13,211 bases of DNA, taken from Oribacterium sp. UBA3737 (GTDB lineage: Bacteria > Bacillota_A > Clostridia > Lachnospirales > Lachnospiraceae). The notes beneath the pieces were generated by a model. The model was not told the origin of the DNA and ran no database searches. It worked only from the letters and a program-made list of their open reading frames with translations. A program made the position numbers and the translations under genes. The number at the start of each line of letters is the position of its first letter. The stretch's first letter is position 1. Below are positions 1 through 6,529 of the stretch, one piece after another. The stretch is from NCBI GenBank assembly GCA_002371295.1, contig DFGZ01000260.1:1-13211 (forward strand), read 5' to 3'.

Positions 1-41
1 AACTTGGCTTCAGCTGCTTTGATCTGTTCTTCTGTACCCAT
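1..41 (-). CDS. 5' end of an unidentified gene, cut by the window edge
   Basis: Only the first 13 codons are present, reading MGTEEQIKAAEAK. The start is well supported: an AGGAGA ribosome binding site (about 49-55) precedes the ATG by a normal spacing. The gene lies on the same strand and downstream of aconitase and its LysR neighbour, with a 191-base gap in between. The helical, Lys/Glu/Ala-rich N-terminus resembles what I remember of clostridial isocitrate/isopropylmalate dehydrogenase family proteins, and such a gene would fit next to aconitase. That is a guess from context and cannot be shown from 13 residues. Confidence 0.6.
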   Translation of the reverse strand, partial: MGTEEQIKAAEAK

Positions 42-76
42 AGTTAAATCTCCTTTTTTAATACTGCAGAAACCTG

Positions 77-102
77 ATTTCCAAATACAATTTCCAAATA
101 CA
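77..102. repeat. perfect 13-bp tandem repeat
   Basis: Two adjacent perfect copies of ATTTCCAAATACA (77-89 and 90-102) lie in the leader/promoter region of the left-edge gene. A further ATTTCC word occurs at 167-172 inside the dyad AATTAT-N6-ATAATT (161-178). It could be a regulator site with two protomers in tandem, or a chance slippage product. Confidence 0.6.
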
Positions 103-125
103 TTCTCTTTGATAATCCGTTCCAA
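97..125 (-). promoter_or_regulatory. candidate promoter for the left-edge gene
   Basis: On the minus strand a TTGGAA (125-120) is followed after 17 bases by TGTATT (102-97). Each hexamer matches the vegetative consensus at 4 of 6 positions. It would give a leader of about 50 nucleotides before the ATG at 41. The -10 lies inside the second unit of the 13-bp tandem repeat at 77-102. The assignment is weak in such AT-rich sequence. Confidence 0.3.
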
Positions 126-232
126 CGTTTCAAGTTCCTATTCACTTTATCTTATGCACAAATTATATTTCCATAATTATATAAAGTAAAATATATATTG
201 CCGCATACTATATATATGATATTTTCTATGTG

Positions 233-1108
233 TCAGGATTCTATCTTCACATTCTTTTCCACATATTTTATAAGTTCATCCACTATAGGCCTTCTGTTCT
301 TTTCCTTCCTGTAGATAAACCAGGATTTTCTCGTGACCCTGCTGCCGTCTTTCATGATGAGCGGCTGAAGAGAAAGGTCATATTCATTGACAAAGTTATC
401 CGGCAGAAAACACAGAAGATACTTGTTTTCCTGAATCAGACTTCTGAATGCAAATTCTATATAGCCCAGATCCTCATAGGACTCGGGAATCTCCGTTCCG
501 AATCTTTCATTCCACCATTCACCGAGCTTCTCTTCAGTCTTTTGGTTAGTCTGATATGCCACCCTGTCCATTTTCGGAAGATCCTTTATATCTATAGGAT
601 TTTTTGTAACAACATAGCCATCTGTATGGTCAATCAGGTCGTGATACACATTTTCCGTATAATCACTCCTAATAAAGGCCACATCAAGCTTTCCTTCCAT
701 CAGCATCTGATGAAGCAGATTGCTCTGCTTATTGATCACTCTGATATTGGCTTCAGGATGAACCTTTGAGAAGGGATCCAGAATGTCATAAAGGGAATAC
801 TTGGTGTAAGTGTAGGCAGAGCCGATGACCAGATTCTCCCTGTTCTGCTCTTTTATGTTACGAAGTCCTTCCCGTACCTCCTCTTCAAACTGAAGATACT
901 TTACTGCTTCATGATACAAAAACTCTCCTTCTTTAGTGAATGTCACTCCCATGGGACTTCGTTCCACTATCTTACATTCCAGTTCCTGTTCCATAAGCTG
1001 CAGCCGCTTTGTAATGGCTGACTGGGACTTGAACATCATCCCGGCTATTTTGGTGATGCTGGGATTCTGATACAGCTCATATATGATTTTCCAGTCGCTG
1101 TCTTTCAT
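233..1108 (-). CDS. LysR-family transcriptional regulator, possibly CcpC-like
   Basis: This 291-residue protein has LysR architecture. The winged helix-turn-helix lies at about residues 3-62 (SITKIAGMMFKSQSAITKRLQLME is the HTH core, split around residues 17-40). A linker helix to about 85 follows, then a periplasmic-binding-protein-like effector domain to the end. Length is typical. The ATG is preceded by GGGAAGG. It lies 76 bp downstream of aconitase on the same strand with no convincing terminator between, so the two are probably co-transcribed. In Bacillus and Listeria the LysR-type protein CcpC represses aconitase and responds to citrate. The genetic linkage here, and an ATAA-N7-TTAT box upstream of aconitase, make an analogous role plausible. 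Orthology to CcpC is not established; the LysR call itself is firm. Confidence 0.9.
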   Translation of the reverse strand: MKDSDWKIIYELYQNPSITKIAGMMFKSQSAITKRLQLMEQELECKIVERSPMGVTFTKEGEFLYHEAVKYLQFEEEVREGLRNIKEQNRENLVIGSAYTYTKYSLYDILDPFSKVHPEANIRVINKQSNLLHQMLMEGKLDVAFIRSDYTENVYHDLIDHTDGYVVTKNPIDIKDLPKMDRVAYQTNQKTEEKLGEWWNERFGTEIPESYEDLGYIEFAFRSLIQENKYLLCFLPDNFVNEYDLSLQPLIMKDGSRVTRKSWFIYRKEKNRRPIVDELIKYVEKNVKIES

Positions 1109-1184
1109 AGAGATACACCTTCCCTTATAGGCTGTTACAGGATAACGGGTTTCCGAAAGCTTTTTCCCGGTTCCGTCCGGAATC

Positions 1185-3155
1185 CTATTCTTTTATGATC
1201 CCCTTATCCACCAGCTGCTTCTTCAGATGCATAAGCTGTCCGCCATCAAGGATGGTAGCCATCTCCGCATCGGATATATCCAGTCGGCACTTGAAGCTGA
1301 AGTCCTTTGTCTTGTCTCTTACAGTAACTTCATGCTGCTTTATCTGCTCAGGAAAATCCACTATCTCAAGTTCATCAAGCAGTTCAAGCTTTTCGTAGTC
1401 CTCCGGATTTTCGAAAAGCATAGGAACTATACCGTGATTTATGAGATTGCCTTTATGTATGCGGGCAATGCTTTTGGCGATGACACACTTGACACCAAGG
1501 TACATAGGATTGATAGCGGCATGCTCACGTGATGAGCCCTGTCCGTAATTATCTCCGCCTATGATTATGGATTTTCCAAGCTCCTTTGCTCTTTCCGCGA
1601 ACTTAGGATCATATCTATGATAACAGTACTTTGACATAAGCGGAATATTGGATCTCATGGACGAGAATTCAGCTCCTGCAGGTGTGATATCGTCGGTAGA
1701 GATATTGTCACGTCCCTTAAGGGAAATCCTGCAGGAAAGATTCTTTTCCGGCTTTTCCGGTACGGGAAGTGCTGCGATATTGGGTCCCTTGATGACCTCC
1801 ACCTTCTCTGCCTCCTCTTCACTGAGCGGCTTAATGAGCATAGAATCATCCACGAAATAATGCTCCGGCTCATGAACTGTACCAAGCTTCACGATATCTT
1901 CCCCCATGATATCAGAAGCTGTTGCAAATGTTCCCTTTATTGCCGTTGCTGCGGCAGTCTCAGGAGACACGAGATAAATATTGGCATTTGGTGAACCTGC
2001 ACGTCCGCGGAAATTACGGTTGGAAGTTCTTACAGCGATACCGTTGGTTGGCGGAACCTGTCCGATGGCGCAGCAAGGTCCGCAGCTTAATTCCAGAATA
2101 CGCACACCTGCGTCTATCAGCATATCCAGATATCCGTCCTTCATAAGCTGCTTGTAGATCTGCTTGCTGGCTATACCTGCTGTGCACTGTACGTTCTCCT
2201 GAACATGATGTCCCTGCATAACAAGGGCTGCCTTTGCGAAATCGGAGTAGGAACCGTTGGTACATGAACCCATAAATACCTGCTGAACCACTGGATGCTC
2301 TTTGAGAGAACTTACGGGCACAACATTGTCAGGCTGATGAGGCAGTGCGATAAGAGGTTCAAGGGATGAAAGATCCAGCTCCATAACCTCATCGTACTCT
2401 GCATCCTCATCTGCACACATAGGCACGAACTCAGCACCTCTGTCCTGAGCCTCCATAAATATCTTTACCACTTCGTCGGCAGGGAAAATGGAGGTTGTGG
2501 CACCCATCTCTGCACCCATATTGGCGATGGTCAGTCTTTCGGGTACCTCAAGAGTCTGAACACCTGGACCTACATATTCAAATACCTTTCCGAGACCGCC
2601 TTTTATGGTGACCCTTCTAAGCATCTCAAGCACTACTTCCTTGGCATTGACACCGGGCTTAAGATGTCCTGTAAGATTAACCTTTACAACCTTTGGCATA
2701 GTCAGTCTCATGGGTAGTCCGGTCATGGCTGTGGCCACATCCATACCGCCCACACCTATGGCAAGGGCTCCGACGGCTCCGCTGGATGGAGTATGAGAGT
2801 CCCCTCCCATCAGGAGCTTGCCGGGAGCAGCAAAACGGCAGGTGTGAATCATATGACATATTCCGTTTCCCGGTCTCGAAACATACACTCCATACTTTTC
2901 AGCCGCTGTGCGGAGATAAATATGATCGTCAGGTGTCTTGAAATCAATATACAGAAGATTATGATCAAGGTTTGAAACAGAAACCTCTGTCCGTGCTCTC
3001 TTAAGCCCGATCTGTTCAAATGCAAGATAAGTCATAACTGCATTTATATCATGAGTAAGTGTCTGATCTACTGTTACAAACACGTCCTCTCCTGGTGTCA
3101 TGGATCCTGAATCATAGTGTGAACGGATTATCTTTTTTGTAAGTGAATCTCCCAT
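1185..3155 (-). CDS. aconitate hydratase (aconitase), Aquifex/clostridial type
   Basis: Interconverts citrate and isocitrate through cis-aconitate in the oxidative branch of the TCA cycle, in clostridia usually serving 2-oxoglutarate and glutamate supply. From the start used here (656 residues) the substrate-binding GDSHTPSSG is at about 118-126. The three [4Fe-4S] cysteines are C298 in GSCTNG and C358 and C361 in the CGPC motif. The swivel domain's GQGSSREHAA lies at about 538-547. All catalytic landmarks are intact. Length fits the single-chain 640-660-residue family (TIGR01342-like), not the 880-900-residue AcnA/AcnB. An ATG five codons upstream (3170) is in frame, but the AGGAG lies between the two ATGs, six bases before the second, so 3155 is the likely start. 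It is the first gene of a minus-strand operon with the LysR gene. Homoaconitase activity cannot be excluded. Confidence 0.93.
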   Translation of the reverse strand: MGDSLTKKIIRSHYDSGSMTPGEDVFVTVDQTLTHDINAVMTYLAFEQIGLKRARTEVSVSNLDHNLLYIDFKTPDDHIYLRTAAEKYGVYVSRPGNGICHMIHTCRFAAPGKLLMGGDSHTPSSGAVGALAIGVGGMDVATAMTGLPMRLTMPKVVKVNLTGHLKPGVNAKEVVLEMLRRVTIKGGLGKVFEYVGPGVQTLEVPERLTIANMGAEMGATTSIFPADEVVKIFMEAQDRGAEFVPMCADEDAEYDEVMELDLSSLEPLIALPHQPDNVVPVSSLKEHPVVQQVFMGSCTNGSYSDFAKAALVMQGHHVQENVQCTAGIASKQIYKQLMKDGYLDMLIDAGVRILELSCGPCCAIGQVPPTNGIAVRTSNRNFRGRAGSPNANIYLVSPETAAATAIKGTFATASDIMGEDIVKLGTVHEPEHYFVDDSMLIKPLSEEEAEKVEVIKGPNIAALPVPEKPEKNLSCRISLKGRDNISTDDITPAGAEFSSMRSNIPLMSKYCYHRYDPKFAERAKELGKSIIIGGDNYGQGSSREHAAINPMYLGVKCVIAKSIARIHKGNLINHGIVPMLFENPEDYEKLELLDELEIVDFPEQIKQHEVTVRDKTKDFSFKCRLDISDAEMATILDGGQLMHLKKQLVDKGIIKE

Positions 3156-3428
3156 ACTTTTCTCCTTCATATAACTCTGAGCCGAAGCCTCTTAAAATCC
3201 TCCGGTTAATGCTTTCACTTTATATTTTCCACCCTTATTATCGGATGAATGATATTCATAAATAAATATTATCCGCCGGAAGGAAATAAAAGAAATTCAT
3301 AATAAAAATAAGGGCATTCCAAATAGTGATGACCTGAGCATTCACATTATACATCGGAAAATCATGCCGATAATGCTAGTGTAATATTATATTTACAGCT
3401 TGCCTTTTTAATTGATTTTATAATTGAT
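3156..3428. other. divergent regulatory region between aconitase and the diguanylate cyclase
   Basis: No gene was seen in this 273-bp AT-rich stretch. It holds the LysR-type box at 3258-3272 on the aconitase side. On the cyclase side a TGTAA-N8-TTACA dyad (3380-3397) centres about 40 bp before the cyclase ATG and could be an operator for it. No convincing -35/-10 pair was found for the cyclase gene. Confidence 0.5.
3258..3272. promoter_or_regulatory. LysR-type operator candidate (ATAA-N7-TTAT) upstream of aconitase
   Basis: A perfect ATAA (3258-3261), seven bases, TTAT (3269-3272) dyad, also a T-N11-A LysR box, lies about 105 bp upstream of the aconitase ATG. ATAA-N7-TTAT is the dyad described for the aconitase repressor CcpC. 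A possible aconitase -10 (GATAAT, 3242-3237, or TATAAA, 3224-3219) lies downstream of it, so the box would sit at or just above the -35. A second dyad, ATGAAT-GAT-ATTCAT (3245-3259), overlaps its edge. The sequence is AT-rich, so chance occurrence is possible. Confidence 0.45.
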
Positions 3429-4685
3429 ATGAACATATTCGATACAGAAATAAAAGACCGGGAGCAGGGGGATGACCATCCTCCCTCTAAAGAAAAAAGC
3501 TTATTGTCATCAATTTATAAATTTAATCATTACGGCTACAGTCGTGAAGATTTTTCAAAATTCAAACATGAAGTGTACAGGTCCGACTACGATAATACAA
3601 AAGTCTTTACAGACATCTTTATGCTGTTCATGCTTTTATTTGCTGTGCTCAGCTGTTTAAATGTTGTTCCTTTCAACTATCTTTCCAAATACCTTTCTTT
3701 TCTGTTTCTTTCGATGATCCTTAAAACAGGAACATTTCTCTGGGATCGGAGATACGGTACGTATTCACTTTTGGCCACCAGAGCAGTATTCATACTTCTG
3801 ATAGGTTTCGGAATAGCCGAATCCGTATATGATGACAAGGTTGTTGCTACAGCTATTCTTCCTATTTTCATTATCACTTCCACAGTTTGTGCAAACACTA
3901 TCTTTGAATATATATCCTTTATGACCATTGGTGTATTGTTCTTCATTCATGCTTCTTTCCTGTGTAAATCCATGGATATAGTTCATGGGGACATCGTTAA
4001 CGGACTTACTTTTTATCTTGTAGCCATAGTCATGCACTACTTTTACCAGAAAGCCCGTCTGGAAAGATTCTATACATACTACAAGCTGGAACTGATAAAG
4101 AAGGAGCAGACCATATATGCCACCTTTGATAAACTGTCAGGCGCTTTGAACAGAGGAGCTTTCACTGCCATAACAGAAAAACTATTCAGGATGCCTCATG
4201 GGGACATAGGAGTCTGTCTCCTTGACGTTGATAATTTCAAACATATAAATGATAATTACGGTCATGAAAAGGGAGATCAGGTCATCGAGTCTTTAGGCAG
4301 GGCAGTCACTGAAACCCTTGGTATCTCAGAACTCAACCGTGATAACGCAATGAAGGAGTTTCTGAAACCGGAAAACAATTATTTCGGGCGTCTGGGGGGA
4401 GATGAATTCTTTATTATAATTAAGGCCGATGCCTCTGAAGGTCATATCACAGAATTAGTTGAAGAACTGAAAAAGAAGGTCAATGATATCCATATAATTC
4501 CTGATTTCACTTTTTCCTTTTCGATGGGCATAGTCACGACATCACCTGAGGAACATGATTTCCAGTCGGTATATGCATTGGCAGACAAGGCACTGTACGA
4601 ATCAAAGAATAAAGGTAAGAACTGTTATACTATATTACGAAGCAGTGATTCCCCGGAGCAACAGGATCAGGAAACGAACACTTAA
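3429..4685 (+). CDS. membrane-bound diguanylate cyclase (GGDEF domain)
   Basis: Predicted to make cyclic di-GMP from two GTP. The 418-residue protein has a hydrophilic N-terminus (1-58), about six hydrophobic membrane segments between residues 60 and 206, a short linker helix (208-230) and one GGDEF domain (about 230-403). The catalytic motif is an intact GGDEF (323-327), with DKLSGALNR at 234-242 and the metal-binding DVDNF at 266-270. The usual allosteric I-site (RxxD just before GGDEF) is missing: the equivalent position reads PENN, and about 15 extra residues (295-317) precede the motif. Product inhibition may therefore be absent. The membrane block is an uncharacterised sensor. The start is the first in-frame ATG and lacks a clear Shine-Dalgarno sequence. 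It diverges from aconitase and ends in a strong terminator, so it is monocistronic. Confidence 0.9.
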   Translation: MNIFDTEIKDREQGDDHPPSKEKSLLSSIYKFNHYGYSREDFSKFKHEVYRSDYDNTKVFTDIFMLFMLLFAVLSCLNVVPFNYLSKYLSFLFLSMILKTGTFLWDRRYGTYSLLATRAVFILLIGFGIAESVYDDKVVATAILPIFIITSTVCANTIFEYISFMTIGVLFFIHASFLCKSMDIVHGDIVNGLTFYLVAIVMHYFYQKARLERFYTYYKLELIKKEQTIYATFDKLSGALNRGAFTAITEKLFRMPHGDIGVCLLDVDNFKHINDNYGHEKGDQVIESLGRAVTETLGISELNRDNAMKEFLKPENNYFGRLGGDEFFIIIKADASEGHITELVEELKKKVNDIHIIPDFTFSFSMGIVTTSPEEHDFQSVYALADKALYESKNKGKNCYTILRSSDSPEQQDQETNT

Positions 4686-4726
4686 ATTATTTCATGACAC
4701 TTATATCATTTCATGAATATAAAAAA

Positions 4727-4754
4727 GAACCCTGAGCCACGAAGCTCAAGGTTC
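4727..4754. terminator. bidirectional intrinsic terminator
   Basis: GAACCCTGAGC (4727-4737) pairs with GCTCAAGGTTC (4744-4754): 11 bp with one mismatch and a 6-base loop. It is followed by a run of Ts on the plus strand (4756-4762) and flanked by six As (4721-4726) that give Ts on the minus strand. It serves the cyclase on one side and the citrate transporter on the other. Confidence 0.88.
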
Positions 4755-4762
4755 CTTTTTTT

Positions 4763-4881
4763 ATGGACTTACTTTTACAGTCCATTTACTTTTTTTGATT
4801 TTCAGGGTCTCCATCCTGGCAAAATGTTATGACCCAGGCTTTTATGAACTGCTCGTTCCCCCTGTGAACAGTCCATAAAAG
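4763..4881. other. hairpin-rich gene-free stretch with competing stems
   Basis: There is no coding sequence between the terminator and the transporter stop. Three stems can form: ATGGACT/AGTCCAT (4763-4769 with 4779-4785), followed by seven Ts on the plus strand; GGGTC/GACCC (4805-4809 with 4831-4835); and CTTTTATGAACTG/CAGTCCATAAAAG (4839-4851 with 4869-4881, one mismatch), followed by five Ts. The word AGTCCAT occurs in both outer hairpins, so ATGGACT at 4763 could also pair with 4871-4876. It may be a 3' untranslated region of the transporter mRNA, a reserve terminator cluster or a small RNA. Confidence 0.45.
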
Positions 4882-4931
4882 TTTTTGAATCAAAGAGAAA
4901 TATATGATTGGTTCTGCTTATGCAGTAATCA

Positions 4932-6329
4932 TTAAAGTGGCATAAGTCCGATCATGACTGCAAAGAGCATGCAGATGATGGAGAAAATCCATACATATCC
5001 GAAGGATGCCTTGATATGATCCTTGATATCGACCTCAGCCACACCAACACCGAGAAGTGTTGCAGGTACCATCGGGCTGATGAAGGTTGCACAGTTACGG
5101 CAAACTACCATAGCGATGGCGATTGGAAGTGCGTCAAGACCGAAGGATGCGCCGATGGCGATCATAACAGGAAGCATTCCGTAGAAATATGAATCTGTAT
5201 CGAATGCAAGAGCAAGAGGTACAGAAAGGATACCGATAACAAGTGGAAGATGATTTCCAAGTGTCGCAGGAAGGATCATTGTGATGATTGAAGCCATGTT
5301 TGATACAACAGAAGTCTTCATCATCTCAACACCCGGCTTTGCGATAACAGCAGCGCCGTCAGCATTGAAACCATATACGAGTACACCCATAAGTACTGCT
5401 GCACCCATAAGTGTTGAACACATCATAAGAGCAGGACCTGCATGACGGTTGATGATCTTCTTCTGCATCTTAACAGGTGTGTAGTTTACGAGGATAGCAG
5501 CTGCAACACCAAGCATGAATGGTACATAGCTTGGGAACTGATCCCATACAAGAAGAGCGATAACTGCGATTGTAAGGATAATGTTGAAAACGAAAAGCTT
5601 TGGTCTTGCAAGTTCATTATCCTGCTTGATTGTCTCTGCGTCATCTGACTCCTCAGAAGCATTCATCTGAGCGAGCTTACCGTTAAGTCCGGCACCTCTG
5701 CCCTTCTCCTGAATACCTGCAATAACTGCATGTACAAGACAAAGCACGATTCCGAAAATCTGGATAGGAATGATGGTTCTCCAAAGTGCGCCTGACTCAA
5801 TTCCGAGAACAGATGCAGCTCTCATTGTAGGACCTGCCCAAGGCATAAGGTTAAGTACACCCATTGAAAGAACCGCACATCTTAAAAGAGTTGTCTTTCT
5901 CATGTGCATCTTCTTATATACAGGAAGCATAGCAGGTACAACGATAAGGAAGGTTGAAGCTCCGCCACCGTCGAGATGACCGATAAGTGCAATTACGGAA
6001 GTCATAACTGTTACGCCGATAACATTGTCACCAACCAGCTTCATAAGCTTGTCAATGATTACATCGAACATTCCGGCATCTGTCATAATTCCGAAATAAA
6101 GAACTGAGAAAACGAAAAGTGCTGCGGTAGCTCCGGTACTTCCGAAACCGCCCTTGATGAGCTTTCCAATCTGCTCTATATCATAGTAGCCGCCAAGCAC
6201 AAGAATAAGTGCAAGGATTGACGGGAACACGATAAATGCAATACTTGGAATTGTCTTGCTCTTGAAAAGTGTCACAACGATCGCAACGATCGTAAGAAAT
6301 CCAAGAATACCAACTACAGTTGTTGTCAT
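4932..6329 (-). CDS. CitMHS-family citrate transporter
   Basis: A 465-residue very hydrophobic protein with about 11-12 membrane segments, a central hydrophilic loop (about 206-243) and the hallmarks of the CitMHS family: GHLDGGGASTF at 117-127, DTDSYFYGMLP at 377-387 and SPMVPATLLG at 418-427. Family members such as Bacillus CitM and CitH carry citrate complexed with a divalent metal (Mg or Ca) together with protons. Which metal is used here cannot be told. A GGGGGAG seven bases before the ATG is an excellent ribosome binding site. It lies downstream of the sensor kinase on the same strand, separated by 181 bp that contain a candidate regulator site and a structured leader, so it probably has its own regulated promoter. 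Citrate uptake fits the nearby aconitase. A related carboxylate substrate remains possible. Confidence 0.88.
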   Translation of the reverse strand: MTTTVVGILGFLTIVAIVVTLFKSKTIPSIAFIVFPSILALILVLGGYYDIEQIGKLIKGGFGSTGATAALFVFSVLYFGIMTDAGMFDVIIDKLMKLVGDNVIGVTVMTSVIALIGHLDGGGASTFLIVVPAMLPVYKKMHMRKTTLLRCAVLSMGVLNLMPWAGPTMRAASVLGIESGALWRTIIPIQIFGIVLCLVHAVIAGIQEKGRGAGLNGKLAQMNASEESDDAETIKQDNELARPKLFVFNIILTIAVIALLVWDQFPSYVPFMLGVAAAILVNYTPVKMQKKIINRHAGPALMMCSTLMGAAVLMGVLVYGFNADGAAVIAKPGVEMMKTSVVSNMASIITMILPATLGNHLPLVIGILSVPLALAFDTDSYFYGMLPVMIAIGASFGLDALPIAIAMVVCRNCATFISPMVPATLLGVGVAEVDIKDHIKASFGYVWIFSIICMLFAVMIGLMPL

Positions 6330-6381
6330 AGAGTTTCTCCCCCGATTAAATTTTTACCTTAGATAAACCAGGTACACATTT

Positions 6382-6418
6382 CCATGGGACCTTCGAAAAC
6401 CGAACCTTACGTCCCTGG
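6382..6418 (-). promoter_or_regulatory. hairpin in the citrate transporter leader
   Basis: In the transporter 5' leader, CCA plus GGGAC (6418-6411 on the minus strand) pairs with GTCCC plus TGG (6390-6382) across one bulge, and an inner TTCG/CGAA stem (6404-6401 with 6395-6392) caps it. A downstream CCTGG near 6367-6371 could compete for the CCAGG half. No poly-U follows, so it is not a classic terminator. It may affect translation or mRNA stability. No known riboswitch was recognised. Confidence 0.35.
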
Positions 6419-6486
6419 CGCATCACTCATTTATCTCTTAGCGGAGGCTATCTTATTAAACAAACCTTAACAGAGCACCATGTATA

Positions 6487-6504
6487 CATTAATATTCATT
6501 AATG
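6487..6504 (-). promoter_or_regulatory. candidate response-regulator site upstream of the citrate transporter
   Basis: A perfect dyad CATTAAT-N4-ATTAATG, also readable as a direct repeat TTAATG-N4-TTAATG with a 10-bp period, lies about 160 bp upstream of the transporter ATG. Its core TTAATGAATATTAA matches, at 12 of 14 positions, the dyad in the kinase/regulator promoter region (9023-9036). A second TTAA direct repeat with an 11-bp period lies just downstream (6473-6453). A possible -10 (TTTAAT, 6460-6455) would place the dyad directly above the -35, the usual position for an OmpR-type activator. Confidence 0.5.
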
Positions 6505-6505
6505 C

Positions 6506-6529
6506 GAATCTTACAATTTGTTAAGATTC
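6506..6529 (-). repeat. inverted repeat across the sensor kinase stop codon
   Basis: GAATCTTA (6506-6513) and TAAGATTC (6522-6529) form a perfect 8-bp stem with an 8-base loop that includes the kinase stop codon. No T tract follows on the minus strand, so it is at best a weak terminator or a stability element separating the kinase from the transporter transcript. Confidence 0.35.

Noticed and set aside
183..232. AT-rich hairpin after the first LysR stop codon as a terminator
   Set aside because: The stem is almost entirely A/T pairs in a TATATA tract and lacks a clean U run, so it is not supportable.
230..769. 179-codon plus-strand open frame opposite the first LysR gene
   Set aside because: It lies entirely over a well-supported LysR gene, has no ribosome binding site and resembles no known protein.
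1109..1184. Terminator between aconitase and the LysR gene
   Set aside because: Only short imperfect pairings (such as TTCCG/CGGAA with a 2-base loop) exist, and no T run follows on the minus strand; read-through is more likely.
3206..3211. TTAATG word upstream of aconitase as a third response-regulator site
   Set aside because: Only a half-site is present; the second TTAA is missing at the 10-bp position.
3417..3422. TATAAT as the -10 of the cyclase gene
   Set aside because: It lies six bases before the ATG, leaving no room for a transcript leader, and no -35 is at a suitable distance.
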